In this document: positions 34,490 through 44,585 of the stretch, in pieces
How positions within the stretch are numbered: the stretch's first letter is position 1
Layout of the letters: every line of letters begins with the position of its first letter
Assembly (NCBI RefSeq): GCF_040412425.1
Contig: NC_089781.1
Coordinates: 48,287,203 to 48,351,202, forward strand
DNA: 64,000 nucleotides
Direction of reading: 5' to 3'
Origin: Macrobrachium rosenbergii
Lineage: Eukaryota; Arthropoda; Malacostraca; Decapoda; Palaemonidae
Position numbers and translations under genes: made by a program
Notes under the pieces: generated by a model
What the model saw: only the letters and a program-made list of their open reading frames with translations
What the model was told of the DNA's origin: nothing
Databases searched by the model: none

Positions 34490-34687
34490 ATGTCTCCTAA
34501 AAAATGCCCTGCTCCTTGTAAGGCTTCTGACAAAGAGCCTAAATGCAAGAAGGCAGTCATGAAGCTCGATGAGAAGGTAACACTTCTTGATATGTTGAAG
34601 GAAGGGAAAAGTTACACTGCAGTAGACCGCCATTTCAGTGTTAATGAAAGTACAGTTAGGTACATAACGAAGAAAGAGGCCGAGTAA
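34490..34687 (+). pseudogene. Tigger-type transposase, N-terminal fragment
   Basis: 65 codons: MSPKKCPAPCKASDKEPKCK, then VTLLDMLKEGKSYTAVDRHF and NESTVRYITKKEAE, the first HTH of a Tigger/CENP-B-like transposase. It stops at TAA directly after the helix (34685) and nothing further of the gene follows. Orientation is opposite to the copy at 33150-33671. Better conserved than that copy in the HTH region. Confidence 0.82.
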
Positions 34688-34823
34688 TAGTATTAAAAGT
34701 AGTTTAACCAGACCACTGAGCTGACTTCCAACTCTTATAGGGCTGGCCCAAAGGATTAGGATAAAATACCACATAGGCTCACGTTCCTGTACTGCAACAC
34801 TTACACACAATAAATACATTTAC

Positions 34824-35790
34824 TCATGTTTCCACATTTGAACAAATATTTGTATACGTTTCTTGGTTCTTTGCTATATTAGTTTCTTCTTGCAAAGTGG
34901 TTATTTTTCTTTGAGTCTGATCTATCAGGGTTTTGTTGCTTTTATCTATTTCCATTTTTGTTTCATTGTTTGATCTAGTTACAGTAGAGAACATTCGTTT
35001 CCTAGCGGGATCATGCATTCCTCTAACGTTTAATTCTAATTTGGCCTCTTTTATAGGCATTCCTGTCCTTTCCTGAAGTAATTTTAATTCTGTATTGTAT
35101 ATATAATACATGCACTCCTTATATCTTGCATGGTGATTTTGTCCACAGTTAATGCATTTCGGTTCATCACACCTCCACTGTGTGGTATGTTTGTCAGATC
35201 CACAATATGCACATATAGATTTATTATGGCAATTTTTCTTTGTATGTCCATACATACTACAGTTTTGGCACTGTAGTGGTTTTGGAACATCCAGTCTCAG
35301 TTCTCTGCTCTGGCCCATGGTTTTCATTTTCAAGGGGAATTCATAGCCTTCATTTTATCTTTGCCACTCTCAGTGTTTTTTCCTTACTTCATCTACTGGC
35401 TCTGTTGTATATTTTGCAATCTTGTACATTGTTATACCTTTCTTTAAGGGAATCCAGCAATATATTTTTTTCTATTGGTTCTTCATCATTATCAGGGAGT
35501 ACTATAGTACCCTGTACACTTCATATTGTCATGTTTTTTTATATGTACCTTTATATTGTCAATATTTTTTATAGTTAAGTAGTTTTCTGATTGATTTTTT
35601 GTTATGGTTGCTATCAACCACATCTGATCTTTTATTTGTCTGAATGACATTTCAGTAGTTGAATGTCAGTTCAATATGAAGTGTTCTAATTTCAATGCCG
35701 ATATTTTCTCCTGTTTCTGAGGTCAGGAATCATGACCAACTTCCACTTCCAAAGAGGGAGTCGAAGTGAATCAAGGTTGGGTCAAGATAT
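34824..35790 (-). pseudogene. jockey-type LINE ORF1 (triple CCHC), truncated
   Basis: Minus strand. The clear part (35333-34824) reads LDVPKPLQCQNCSMYGHTKK with three zinc knuckles: CQNCSMYGHTKKNC, CAYCGSDKHTTQWRC and CINCGQNHHARYKEC (about 35100-35280). The tail ERTGMPIKEAKLELNVRGMH then leads into a lysine- and threonine-rich region. Upstream pieces (VAKIKDKMKAM; LIATITKNQSENYLTIKNID) between 35340 and 35790 are in other frames. This is the nucleic-acid-binding ORF1 of jockey-type non-LTR elements. No ORF2 (endonuclease-RT) is present in the window. Confidence 0.82.
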
Positions 35791-36185
35791 CTGTTTTTTT
35801 TTTGGCTTACTTTTTTATTGGAGCATAGGGCTTCAGTGTAATTACATTAGTATTTTTCTCTGATTTTTCCAGAGAGAGGTTGTCAGAAGAGGTTCCAGAG
35901 GTTGTCAAATGTACCGAGTAGCTACCATCAAAGGGTCCAGGGGTACTTAAATCTTTAAGATTAAAGTAAAAAAAAAATAAATATATAAACCTGAAAACCT
36001 TGAAAAGATCATCAGTCTTTCATGGGGGTTATTCTTCCACCAATGGCACAAGTGAGAACTAACTCCCAAATGTCCACTCCCTACCCTATCCCACAGGGGA
36101 TGGCACAACATGATTAGAGCGGCCCAAGTGTAAGCTATACCCGCCTGCTAGGACTGACAATATTACTGGAATACAATCATCCCCA
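35791..36185 (-). other. probable 5' region of the LINE fragment
   Basis: Non-coding. It includes a poly(A)-like run near 35968. A 9-bp inverted match (ACATGATTA near 36109, TAATCATGT near 36189) lies next to the junction with the Gmr1-like RT at about 36190. Confidence 0.4.
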
Positions 36186-36199
36186 CCCTAATCATGTTA

Positions 36200-36500
36200 T
36201 GGGCAAACATGAAGGGAGTGACAAATGCAGAAATCTCTCGTGCTCGATCAGACAGGGGAACCAGCCAATACGCTTGCAATAAATCCAATTTTGTAATAAA
36301 CTTAGCGGCCCCTATCTGATTGAAACAGTCATGTATCTAAGGCAAAGGAAAAAGAGTCATTTTTAGTGTGTGCGTTAACCTTACGGGTAGTCCACGCACA
36401 TACGGGACTTCCTGTCAGGCTTCTTAACGAGGACTATCGGGGAGTTCCATGGGCTAACAGAAGGTTGTATGAGACCATGCTCCAGCATATATTTAATCTC
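36200..36500 (-). pseudogene. first half of the Gmr1-like RT
   Basis: Minus strand: IKYMLEHGLIQPSVSPWNSP and VLVKKPDRKSRMCVDYP (to about 36381). After a frameshift and stop, AAKFITKLDLLQAYWLVPLS (motif A with the first catalytic Asp, about 36255-36310) and ISAFVTPF follow. The frame ends at about 36205, where unrelated sequence begins. The rest of the RT is at 20630-20997. It follows the integrase domain with a linker (HVSSDALFDNIQNLEVLKEG), showing integrase before RT. Confidence 0.87.
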
Positions 36501-36849
36501 CTTATCAACTATATCCCTCTTAACAGTATTCAGCTGATAAGGACTCTGTTTTACAGGAGAAGCACTTCCCACGTCTACATCATGCTGAAGAAAACTAGTT
36601 TGACCTGGAGAATTCTGAAATAAATCTGGAAAGGAAGAAATTAAGTTAATTATATCCCTCCTTTGAGCAATTTCCAGATGCTCTAGCCCTTCCTTCAAAA
36701 CCTCTAAATTTTGGATATTATCAAAAAGGGCATCAGATGACACGTGACAAATTAAATCCTCTGAATCCTCTAAATCCTCTGAAGGTGGTCCCATAACCTC
36801 AGCCACAGGCTCATAAACAATAGCAAGAGGATCATGTCTATTTGAAGTA

Positions 36850-38000
36850 TATTGTTTTAATCTATTTATATGGAATATCCGGCACTTTCGTTTGGTCCCA
36901 GGAGCCTGTATTTGGTAATTTACCTCAGACAACTTCCTCAACACCTTCCAGGGCCCCTTATATCTTGGTTCAAGGAAATCATCCGAGTCAGCACTCAAAA
37001 CTAAAACTAATTCTCCGGGCTCAAACGACCATGCTTTAGATTTCCTATCAAAATTTAACTTCATAGCAGCCTGAGAAGAAGCCAAATTTTCTCGGGCAAA
37101 TTTTCAGGCTCTAGATAATTTTTTTCTCAAGTCCTCCACAGACTCTCCCATGTTCGCATCTCCTCGTCGACCAGTCTCGAGCATTTCATGAAAAATCTCT
37201 AAAGGACCACGTACTTTGTGCCCAAACACCAGTTCGAAGGGAGCTACGCCAGTGGAAGAATTCGGGTGATTTCTCAGAGCAAAGAGAGCAAAGGGAAGCC
37301 CTCTATCCCATTCCTCCCCTTGTTCATAACAATACTTTTTCAAAATAGGTTTAAGGGTCTGATGGAACCTTTCCACCACCCCCTGACTCTCCGGATGATA
37401 AGGTACACTGGTACTGTGCCGAATGGCCAGTTCAGTACACTTACCCTAAATACCTTATAAACGAGGAGACCATACCTGGAAAAGAATTCGATTAATTTGT
37501 CAAATACTGCCTTAGAAGTTATCCTTCTCATCAGGAAGGCCTCAGGGAATTGAGATGCTCTATCCATAATTGTCAGGAGATTGGTAAATCCAGACTTAGT
37601 TTTAGGCAAAGGTCCAACCACATCAATTACTAATTCTACAAATGGCTCACCGATTGCAGGAATTGGATTTAAGGGGACTTTAGGAATAAATTGATTGGGT
37701 TTCCCCATCACCTGACAAACCTCACATTCGTTAACAAATCGTTTCACAGATGATTTTAATCCCGGCCACCAAAAACATTTTGCCAACTTTCGAAAAGTTT
37801 CCATACATTGAAGTGGCCGGAAAAAGTATCATCGTGAGAAAGACTCAAAATAGGCTTCCGAAATTGAGACGGAACAACAATTTGTTCAATACTAGACGTT
37901 TTGCTCAGGTCATCGGTAGAGGGGCGAGTAATCCAGTATAATAAACCATTATTCACACAAAACCTGGGTTTAGTCAAATCCGCGGTGTCACCTAAGTCAA
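36850..38000 (-). pseudogene. integrase of the Gmr1-like element (located before RT)
   Basis: Minus strand. N-terminal zinc region: LSHDDTFSGHFNVWKLFESW and CEVCQVMGK (HHCC type, about 37720-37850). Core: ELVIDVVGPLPKTKSGFTNL with the first Asp (about 37600-37625). The SDRGTNF segment with the second Asp is deleted near 37480. The third part is PYHPESQGVVERFHQTLKPI, with Glu at about 37370. The C-terminus has GELVLVLSADSDDFLEPRYK and GPWKVLRKL...CRIFHINRLKQY, an SH3/GPY-like tail. Frames change at 37780, 37440 and 37090. Missing Asp makes it inactive. Confidence 0.87.
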
Positions 38001-38199
38001 AATTAAATTCCTTTTTCTGGGCTTCAATAAATGACAACCTGTCCCAATCGGGTCTCAAAACATTACTATCTACACTACTACTACTGTCTAAAGACCCGGG
38101 CCTCTCTGCGTCTACTTCTAAACTACTTAAGATTAGATCATCGCCATTATCGATTAAAGTTGCACCCTTTGCTGCTGCAAGGGTTGTTACTGCAACCGG

Positions 38200-38505
38200 A
38201 CAGGTGTGCACGAACAATATTGGGAACAACTCCTGTCCTTTACTATTTAACATATTACCCAAAATGCCGTCAATGCCGGGGGTAAGGAGACTCTCAACAA
38301 CCGCCAACTCTGTCACTTTATCACAACCAGGGAAAGACAGCCTGACCTTCACTAACGGAGCCAAAACAACCGTGTTCAGGAACCCTCCCAGAAAAACAAA
38401 ATTCCCTGAATATTCAACTAATTCTTTCAAAGTTTCTTTCAAAACCAGACTGAGCAGACCCTGTGTCCCTCAAAAATTTCACACCAATCGTTTTAGAACT
38501 AGACA
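38200..38505 (-). pseudogene. aspartic protease of the Gmr1-like element
   Basis: Minus strand: IGVKFLRDTGSAQS (about 38455-38500) has the retropepsin DTG. A one-base shift follows within TCTGGTTTTG. The domain continues as VLKETLKELVEYS, LAPLVKVRLSFPGCDK, ELAVVESLLTPGIDGILGN (flap to the GILGN block). It lies between Gag and integrase. The 38000-38200 segment (ending VLRPDWDRLSFIEAQ) is a linker. A polyprotein-processing role is from the family. Confidence 0.82.
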
Positions 38506-38689
38506 TTAATTTACTAGGCCAAATATACTTATCATAAAGGAGTCATGACTCCTTTCTACTAGAAGACGGGCTGCCACTACTACTGTCATTACTACTAGTA
38601 GGAGCCGGACGCTTTTCAATCTCGGGATTACTGACAACAGGCTTATGAGTAGATATTAACGACATAGAATTATTATTATTCCCTTGGAG

Positions 38690-40118
38690 TTACCTTCTTC
38701 TGGCATTACACTGTGCCTGATAATGTCCCTGCTTATTACACCAGAAGCGGGTCCCCCTACCTCTATTATTCATATTACCTGGGTCAGAACCAAACCTGTT
38801 ATCTTTGAAAATGACACGAGTGTCTTGTCCCTCGAGACTTTCCCTGGTTACTATCGGGCCTGTGATTTCTAAATGGTGGATTACCCTGCCCACGGGTATT
38901 CACAAAAGTCCCTGCTTTCCTCTGAAAATCAACTGGCCTAGCAGACTGAAAATTCAAATTCTTATTCCCAAAATTACCTGACCCAGTTCGATGGGTCAAT
39001 ACAAACTCATCGGCAATTGGGGCAGCCTTACCTAAATTAACGGCTTTTACCTCTTCCAGATATACTTTCAACTCTTTGCTGCATGCCTTCTTGAATTCTT
39101 TGAGAAGCATGAGTTACCTCAAAGAGGAGAAAGAGACCACCTGGTGGCTTTTTAACCAATCATCAAACTGCTCCTCTTTAAGCCTAGCAAATTCGACATA
39201 AGTAAGGGAGGACTGCTTGTAAAGTTTCTGAACTTAAGGCGATAGGCCTCAGGGACCAAATCATATGCCTTGAGGACTAGTGCCTTAACCTTATGATAGT
39301 CACGAACTATTCCTACTTCCAAGGCATTATACACTCCAATTGCCTTGCCCACCAACCTACATTGAATCAATACAGTCCACATTTCTGGTGGCCAAGACAA
39401 CCGGATGGCGACACGTTCGAATGCCTTGAAAAATTCTGGAACATTCAACTCATCAAACACTGGCACTAATTTCAAGGCCACGCCTATATTAGATTTATCC
39501 TGCGAGTTGCCCCGAGGTGTACTAAAACGATTAGAGGTGCCCTGCCGCCTAGCCATTTCTAAATTAATATTGGCCATCTCCAATTCATGCCTCCTCACCT
39601 TCTCATTCTCCTCAAATTCTAGCTTCCTCAATTCTATACGTTTACAAATCAAATTAAATTCACTGTCCTCCTTGGACTCCACCAAAGGGCAAACAGGAGC
39701 CAGAGGATTCCCTGGCACAGGGTTTTCTGCAGGTATAAGAGGATTAGTGGAAATAGTTTGTTTCCGAGGCCAATTAGCCTGGCCCTCATAAATAGTTCAT
39801 GTCCGTGGAGGTTCCTCAAATAAAGTTAGATCTATGTTGACACTTATTCCATCATCATCACCATTCTCTCCCTCAAACATACTACCCTTATGCTCTGAGT
39901 CACTACCACCTGCAATCTCACTTTCCCTAACCTCAGCCAGATCTTGAGCAATTTTACTTTTAATGGCTACCAACAACTGATTTTTTGTATCCGCTGCCCT
40001 CAACGGAATACCCAACCACCGGGCACAACTTGCTAAATAATCCTTACTCAATACTAGCAGATGTTTTATACAGTCAGCCAACCCTAAAAACTGCTGGGTC
40101 AAACACAAAATCCTCCAT
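38690..40118 (-). pseudogene. SCAN-like Gag of the Gmr1-like element
   Basis: Start chosen at MEDFVFDPAVFRVG (40118), followed by a shift and LSKDYLASCARWLGIPLRAA. A coiled-coil stretch rich in Glu and Arg (ICKRIELRKLEFEENEKVRR, about 39580-39660) precedes the capsid-like block KLVPVFDELNVPEFFKAFER, LSWPPEMWTVLIQCRLVGKA and LVPEAYRLKFRN (about 39215-39470). This block matches the pattern of the SCAN fold. A zinc knuckle near the end reads RFWCNKQGHYQAQC, with the first Cys missing. Established work traces the vertebrate SCAN domain to the capsid of Gmr1-like elements. Four or more frameshifts and stops. Confidence 0.82.
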
Positions 40119-40229
40119 TGTACCGAAACTAGCAGGGGAGAAAAGTAATAACTACAGCAAAACACAATATTGTTAAACTAACCAAGTGCTGTTCCACAGA
40201 CCAAAACACTGAGTACACCTGAGAACAAT

Positions 40230-40245
40230 CCTGTCACGGTCACCA
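40230..40245 (-). promoter_or_regulatory. primer-binding site of the Gmr1-like element
   Basis: Minus sense TGGTGACCGTGACAGG, three bases inside the 5' LTR. From memory it resembles the complement of the 3' end of tRNA-Arg. Its place confirms that 40249 is the LTR edge. Confidence 0.6.
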
Positions 40246-40248
40246 AAT

Positions 40249-40320
40249 TGTTACAAACCTTGGGGTTGTTATGCAAGTTCTTAAATTATAATAGAGTTGT
40301 TGTCAGTAATAAATGTAAAT
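40249..40320 (-). repeat. Gmr1-like 5' LTR, first part
   Basis: TGTTACAAACCTTGGGGTTG to AATAAATGTAAAT, matching 12755-12825. Interrupted by CsRn1-like element 2. Confidence 0.88.
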
Positions 40321-40702
40321 TGTAAAGTCCCCGCTCAGTGCATTCTCTGTAATGAACATCCCGTTTTCTGTGGTGCCTTCACATTCGACCTGGGGTCAGA
40401 TGAACACAAATTATCATTATTATGAATTGTATATTTTATTGTCTGTTCAAGTGACCATGCATTATGTATATGTAACAGAGTATTTTTATATCAGACCAGA
40501 CATTGTTAATCATTATGTTTTCTGTATGTACCTGGCCTGTTTTTAGTAGAGAAATAGTTTGACCTCAGGTCACCTGTAATTCTTTGTACCAGTGGTCTCT
40601 GTGTTATACGCAGACATCGGCATGCTGCTTTATAAGCAGGTCGCTTCATCAATAAACCAGCAGTACTTGTCTTCCTGCTCATTATTTCGCACCTCTCTCA
40701 CA
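40321..40702 (+). repeat. 5' LTR of CsRn1-like element 2
   Basis: 382 bp, TGTAAAGTCCCCG...CTCTCACA. A TATA-like TTTATAAG lies near 40630 and AATAAACC near 40652. Several CpG sites of the 3' LTR are TG or CA here. Confidence 0.92.
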
Positions 40703-40703
40703 G

Positions 40704-40720
40704 TTGTGACCCCCGGAGTG
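40704..40720 (+). promoter_or_regulatory. primer-binding site of element 2
   Basis: TTGTGACCCCCGGAGTG follows the LTR by one base and matches the site of element 1. Probable tRNA-Trp complement. Confidence 0.55.
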
Positions 40721-40937
40721 GTTCCTGGAAGCCATTAACGGACCCAAACAGTGACTTAGTCTTGGCCCGATGAACCAACCCACGCCCCTAACGGACTAAC
40801 TACGGCGCTCTAACAAAGCGTTCGGGCGTTACCGACCCTCGTCGGCAAGTCGTCGGCGTCATTAGCGGACTCACACTGCCTGCTCCCAAGCGTGTATTGA
40901 TGTGAGTATTCCCTCACACTCCAAGTGAGAGCGCGGA

Positions 40938-41872
40938 ATGAGCATGGACACAGACATTCCCAACCACATACAAATTACCGCGAACTTCTCGGAGGCAGAC
41001 GTCTCCCTCGCGCGACCCCCTCCCGCACACTCTTCCACACCAGTACCTGCACCCTGCACAATGACCCACCTGACGGACTAACGAAAGGCGGCCCCCAGCA
41101 TAAGGCTGCATCTATTCACCCATCAAAACGCAGCGTCCTGGCTCTACAGGGTGGAGGGGCAATTCAGGGTAGCAGGCCTAACTGACGAGGTGTTGAAGGC
41201 AGACATCGCCATCAACACCCTCCTGGAGGAGATATACAAGAAGATCGCCCCATGGTTAATGATGACGTCGAGCCCCGCCACCTTCCAGGAGTTAAAAGCC
41301 ACTCTCATCGAGACCTGCTCCCTGCTGGTCTCCGAGAGAGCTGCCCACGCCCTCGACCTCGCCCTCAACCCCGGCAGGAGGAAAACCTCTTGGAAACGTG
41401 GCATGCCCTCCAGGACCTCCTCCTCCTCCCCGAGACTGACAGCAGCGGCAGGCACAAAGAGATCAGCCTGTCGAGGGAGATCTTCCTGCGGCAGCTGCTA
41501 CCAGAGGTCCGTGGGCAGATCACAGAGGCATACACACTGCCGGTCGAGGACCTGATCAGGGTGGCGCAGCAGCTCACGGACTCCACGAAAGCGGCAAAGC
41601 GGGTGTCAACGCCCGCACACCCCATCAACTGCCTCCAGCTGGAGGACCCCACCATGGAGGGCATCAACATCATCGCCCAGAGGAAGCCACCCCACCAGCA
41701 GAAGAGGGAGAGGCCGGGGCTTTGCTATTACCACCAGAGGTTCGGGAAAGCTGCCCGGAATTGCGAAGCCCCCTGCCTTTTCTTCCCTCCAAAAAATGGG
41801 GGAGGCGGTGGCCACCCTCACAGGCTGCCATGGCAGCAGCAACTGAAACACCCAGGGGTCCCGCACCAGTAG
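40938..41872 (+). pseudogene. Gag of CsRn1-like element 2
   Basis: Start MSMDTDIPNHIQITANFSEA (40938), stop after about 48 codons, then in another frame NAASWLYRVEGQFRVAGLTD, EEIYKKIAPWL and LIETCSLLVSERA. A second shift leads to ISLSREIFLRQLLPEVRGQI and the zinc box LCYYHQRFGKAARNCEAPC (about 41718-41775). The box is Cys-His-Cys-Cys, as in CsRn1 Gag. The C-terminal 206-codon frame (41252-41872) is the longest open part. The protein would form the particle and bind RNA. Confidence 0.85.
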
Positions 41873-42000
41873 GCGTCTACGTCCGCGACACCATCTCCAG
41901 CAGGATAATGTTGATCAACACCGGAGCCATGTGGTCAGTGTTCCCGCCTTCAAGAGAGGACCTCAGATGTCCACCAGACCTGGCTGCCTCCCTGACGGCT
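41830..42000 (+). pseudogene. truncated protease of CsRn1-like element 2
   Basis: PAPVGVYVRDTISSRIMLIN, then TGAMWSVFPPSREDL. The catalytic DTG reads NTG (Asn codon 41916-41918). The domain ends at AASLTAA, where a deletion joins it to the RT active site. The flap and C-terminal half are missing. Confidence 0.82.
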
Positions 42001-42880
42001 GCTATATCGATGATCTCCTATTTTTTCCCAGATCCCAGAAGGAACACCTATGGCACATCCAGAAGGTCCTGCAATGCCTACAGGAGAGTGGCCTTGTCGT
42101 CAGGTTCGACAAGTGCACCTTCGGCGTCGAGAAGGTGGAATTCCTGGGCCACAAGATATCCCCAGGGGGTGTCCGCCCAATGTTGTCAAAGGTCGAGGCC
42201 GTCGTGAGGTTCCCCACCCCTACCTCCATCAGGGCCATACAAGAATTCCTCGGAATGGTCAACTACTAGAGGAGATTCATCCCGGGGATTGCGCACACCA
42301 TGGCCCTCCTGACGGAAGTCCTCAAGGGTCGTCCAAAGGCCTTAGTGCGGCGCCCCGACCAGCAGAAGGCCTTCTCCCTGATGAGGGCCGCCCTCGCCAA
42401 GGCAACATCTTTGGCCCACCAGGACCCCAGTGCTCCCCTCCAGCTGATGACGGACGCCAGCAACGTCGCCTGTGGAGCCGTCCTGGAACGAGTCATCAAT
42501 GGGACCCCTCAGCCCATCGCCTTCTTCAGCAGGAAACTCAGCCCCACTGAATCCTGCTACAGCACCTTCAAAAGGGAACTCTTCGCAGTATACCAGGTGG
42601 TACGCCACTTCAAGTTCCTCCTCCTCGTGAAGGGCGTACCCTCCAGGAGTATGCCCTTCACAATTTGGACTGACCACCAGCCGCTGGTCCATGCCTTCAC
42701 GAAGCTGAGGGATGCATGGTCCTCTAGGCAGCAGCGGCACCTCGCGGCCGTTGCGGAGTTCACCTGCACCATCAGATACCTCCCCGGCAGGAAGAACCCA
42801 GTAGCTGATGCCCTCTCCAGGATCGAAATTGACGCAGTGCAGCTCAGGATCAACTACAAGGACCTCGCCCACGAACAAGC
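42001..42880 (+). pseudogene. RT (second half) and RNase H of CsRn1-like element 2
   Basis: RT resumes at CYIDDLLFFPRSQKEHLWHI (active site 42003-42014), with LVVRFDKCTFGVEKVEFLGH and IQEFLGMVNY, where TAC has become TAG (42267-42269). RNase H (to about 42880) is open: MTDASNVACGAVLERV, CYSTFKRELFAVYQVVRHFK, FTIWTDHQPLVHAF, RQQRHLAAVAEFTCTIRY and PGRKNPVADALSR. The D, E and D residues are present. RT motifs upstream of YIDD are deleted, so reverse transcription is not possible from this copy. Confidence 0.9.
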
Positions 42881-42959
42881 CGCCAACCCAGAGACCCTAA
42901 CCTACGGCACAGCCATCACATCGCTGAAGTGGGAGGACGTGCCCCTCGGCCCTGGAGGG

Positions 42960-44137
42960 TCAACACTGCTGAGCGATGTGAGCACTGGCCGCCCCGCCCA
43001 CTGGTGCCCGCCTGCCATCGTCGGCTGGTCTTCGACGTCATCCACGGACTATCCCACCCCTCTGGAAGGACGACGGCCAGGCTACTGATGGAGAAGTTTG
43101 TCTGGCACGGCATACAGAAGGACGCGACGGCCTGGGCAAGGCAGTGCATGCAGTGTCAGGCCAGCAAAGTAGGGCAGCACACTGAGTCTGGGGTGGGCGA
43201 GTTTCCCCAGCCAAGGAGACATTTCGGGCACATCCACGTGGACATCGTGGGTCTTCTTCCCCCATCAGGAGGAGCAAGATACCTTCTAACAGTCGTCGAC
43301 TGCTCCACCAGGTGGCCCGAAGGTACGCCCATGGAAGAAGCCACCTCCAGTGTGTGCACAGAAGCCCTCCTCTCCAGCTGGATCACCCAGTTCGGTGTCC
43401 CGGGCCATATCATGACAGACAGAGGTCCCCGTTTCCTGTCCGAGCTGTGGAACACCCTGGCACACCTTCTGGGGACCACTCACCATAGCACCACTGCCTA
43501 CAACCCCACAGCCAATGGAATGGTGGAAAGGTTCCACAGGTCCCTGAAGGCATCCCTCATGGCTTGTTGCACCTCCGAGAATTGGAAGTACCAGCTGCCC
43601 TGGGTCCTCCTTGGATTGAGAACCACCCCCAGAGCCAACGGCGACCCCTCCTCAGCAGAAAAAGTCTATGGTGAGACCCTGGTAGTCCCGGGGGAACTTG
43701 TCACAGAAGACAGGGACGACATAGCAACGCAGAGGCTCTGCGACAGGGTTGGGAAGTTCGCCCCCTGCCAGAGGACATACACCGACAGGACGTCCCCCTT
43801 CATGCCTCCCGGTCTACCCTCTGCCACCCACGTCTTCGTCAGGGACAACACCGTGCAGTCACCCTTAACCAGGCCCTACAGAGTACCTTTCCTTGTGCTT
43901 GAGAGGAACAAAAAGGCATTCCGGGTAACCATCCATGGAAGGGAAGACTGGGTGTCGGTAGACCGCCTCAAGCCCTCATTCCTGGAGGAGGACGTCGGGG
44001 GCGGTTCCCAAAGCTCCCTGGCCAGCCCCATGCACAGGAAAACATCGTGGGCATCCCCGGAAAACCTCGAAACTAGGCAGGGGGGCATCCCAACACACCA
44101 GAGGGCGCCAGAGAAGGTGACCACCCCCTCCAGTTGA
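42960..44137 (+). CDS. integrase of CsRn1-like element 2, catalytically intact
   Basis: The best-preserved protein in the window. Zinc region VFDVIHGLSHPSGRTTARLL, then FVWHGIQKDATAWARQCMQC (HHCC). Catalytic triad in GHIHVDIVG (Asp codon 43241), IMTDRGPRF (Asp codon 43418) and NGMVERFHRSLK (Glu codon 43526); the last two are 35 residues apart, the classic DD35E spacing. LPWVLLGLRTTPRANG and AEKVYGETLVVPGEL follow, and the C-terminus has PLTRPYRVPFLVLERNKKAF with WVSVDRLKPSFLEED. The frame is open from 42929 to 44137. The N-terminal 20 or so residues come from a shift out of the RNase H frame. It is separated from an intact RT, so it could only act with help from another copy. Confidence 0.92.
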
Positions 44138-44186
44138 CATCGAGAAGGCGGGGCCCCCCTCAGTCGCCCCAGCAGATACCTACGTC

Positions 44187-44197
44187 TTGGGGGGGAG
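44187..44197 (+). promoter_or_regulatory. polypurine tract of element 2
   Basis: TTGGGGGGGAG just before the 3' LTR at 44201. Confidence 0.75.
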
Positions 44198-44200
44198 TAT

Positions 44201-44585
44201 TGCAAAGTCCCCGCTCAACGCGTTCTCTGTAATGAACATCCCGTTTTCTGCGGTGCCTTCACATTCGACCTAGGGTCAGACGAACACAAATTATTATCAT
44301 TATTATGAATTGTATATTTTATTGTCTGTTCAAGTGACTATGCAATATATATATGTAACAGAGTATTTTTTATATCAGACCAGACATTGTTAATCGTTAT
44401 GTTTTCTGTATGTACCTGTCCTGTTTTTTATAGAAATAGTTTGACCTCAGGTCACCTGTAAATCTTTGTACCAGTGGTCCGTGCGTTATACGCAGACGTC
44501 CGCACGCCGCTTTATAAGCACGTCGCTTCATCAAATAAATCAGCAGTACTTGTCTTCCTGCTCATTATTTCGCACCTCTCTCACA
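44201..44585 (+). repeat. 3' LTR of CsRn1-like element 2
   Basis: 385 bp, TGCAAAGTCCCCG...CTCTCACA, partner of 40321-40702. Confidence 0.92.

Larger units (their letters stand above)
40321..44585 (+). mobile_element. CsRn1-like Ty3/gypsy element 2
   Basis: Plus-strand element, 4,265 bp, inside the Gmr1-like 5' LTR. LTRs at 40321-40702 and 44201-44585 differ by about 22 substitutions by eye. Gag, a protease start, the second half of RT, RNase H and a complete integrase are present. Roughly 0.7 kb between protease and the RT active site is deleted. No exact target duplication was found. Confidence 0.92.

Noticed and set aside
34454..34819. 121-codon minus-strand frame
   Set aside because: Antisense of the plus-strand Tigger HTH fragment; hydrophobic composition with no motif.
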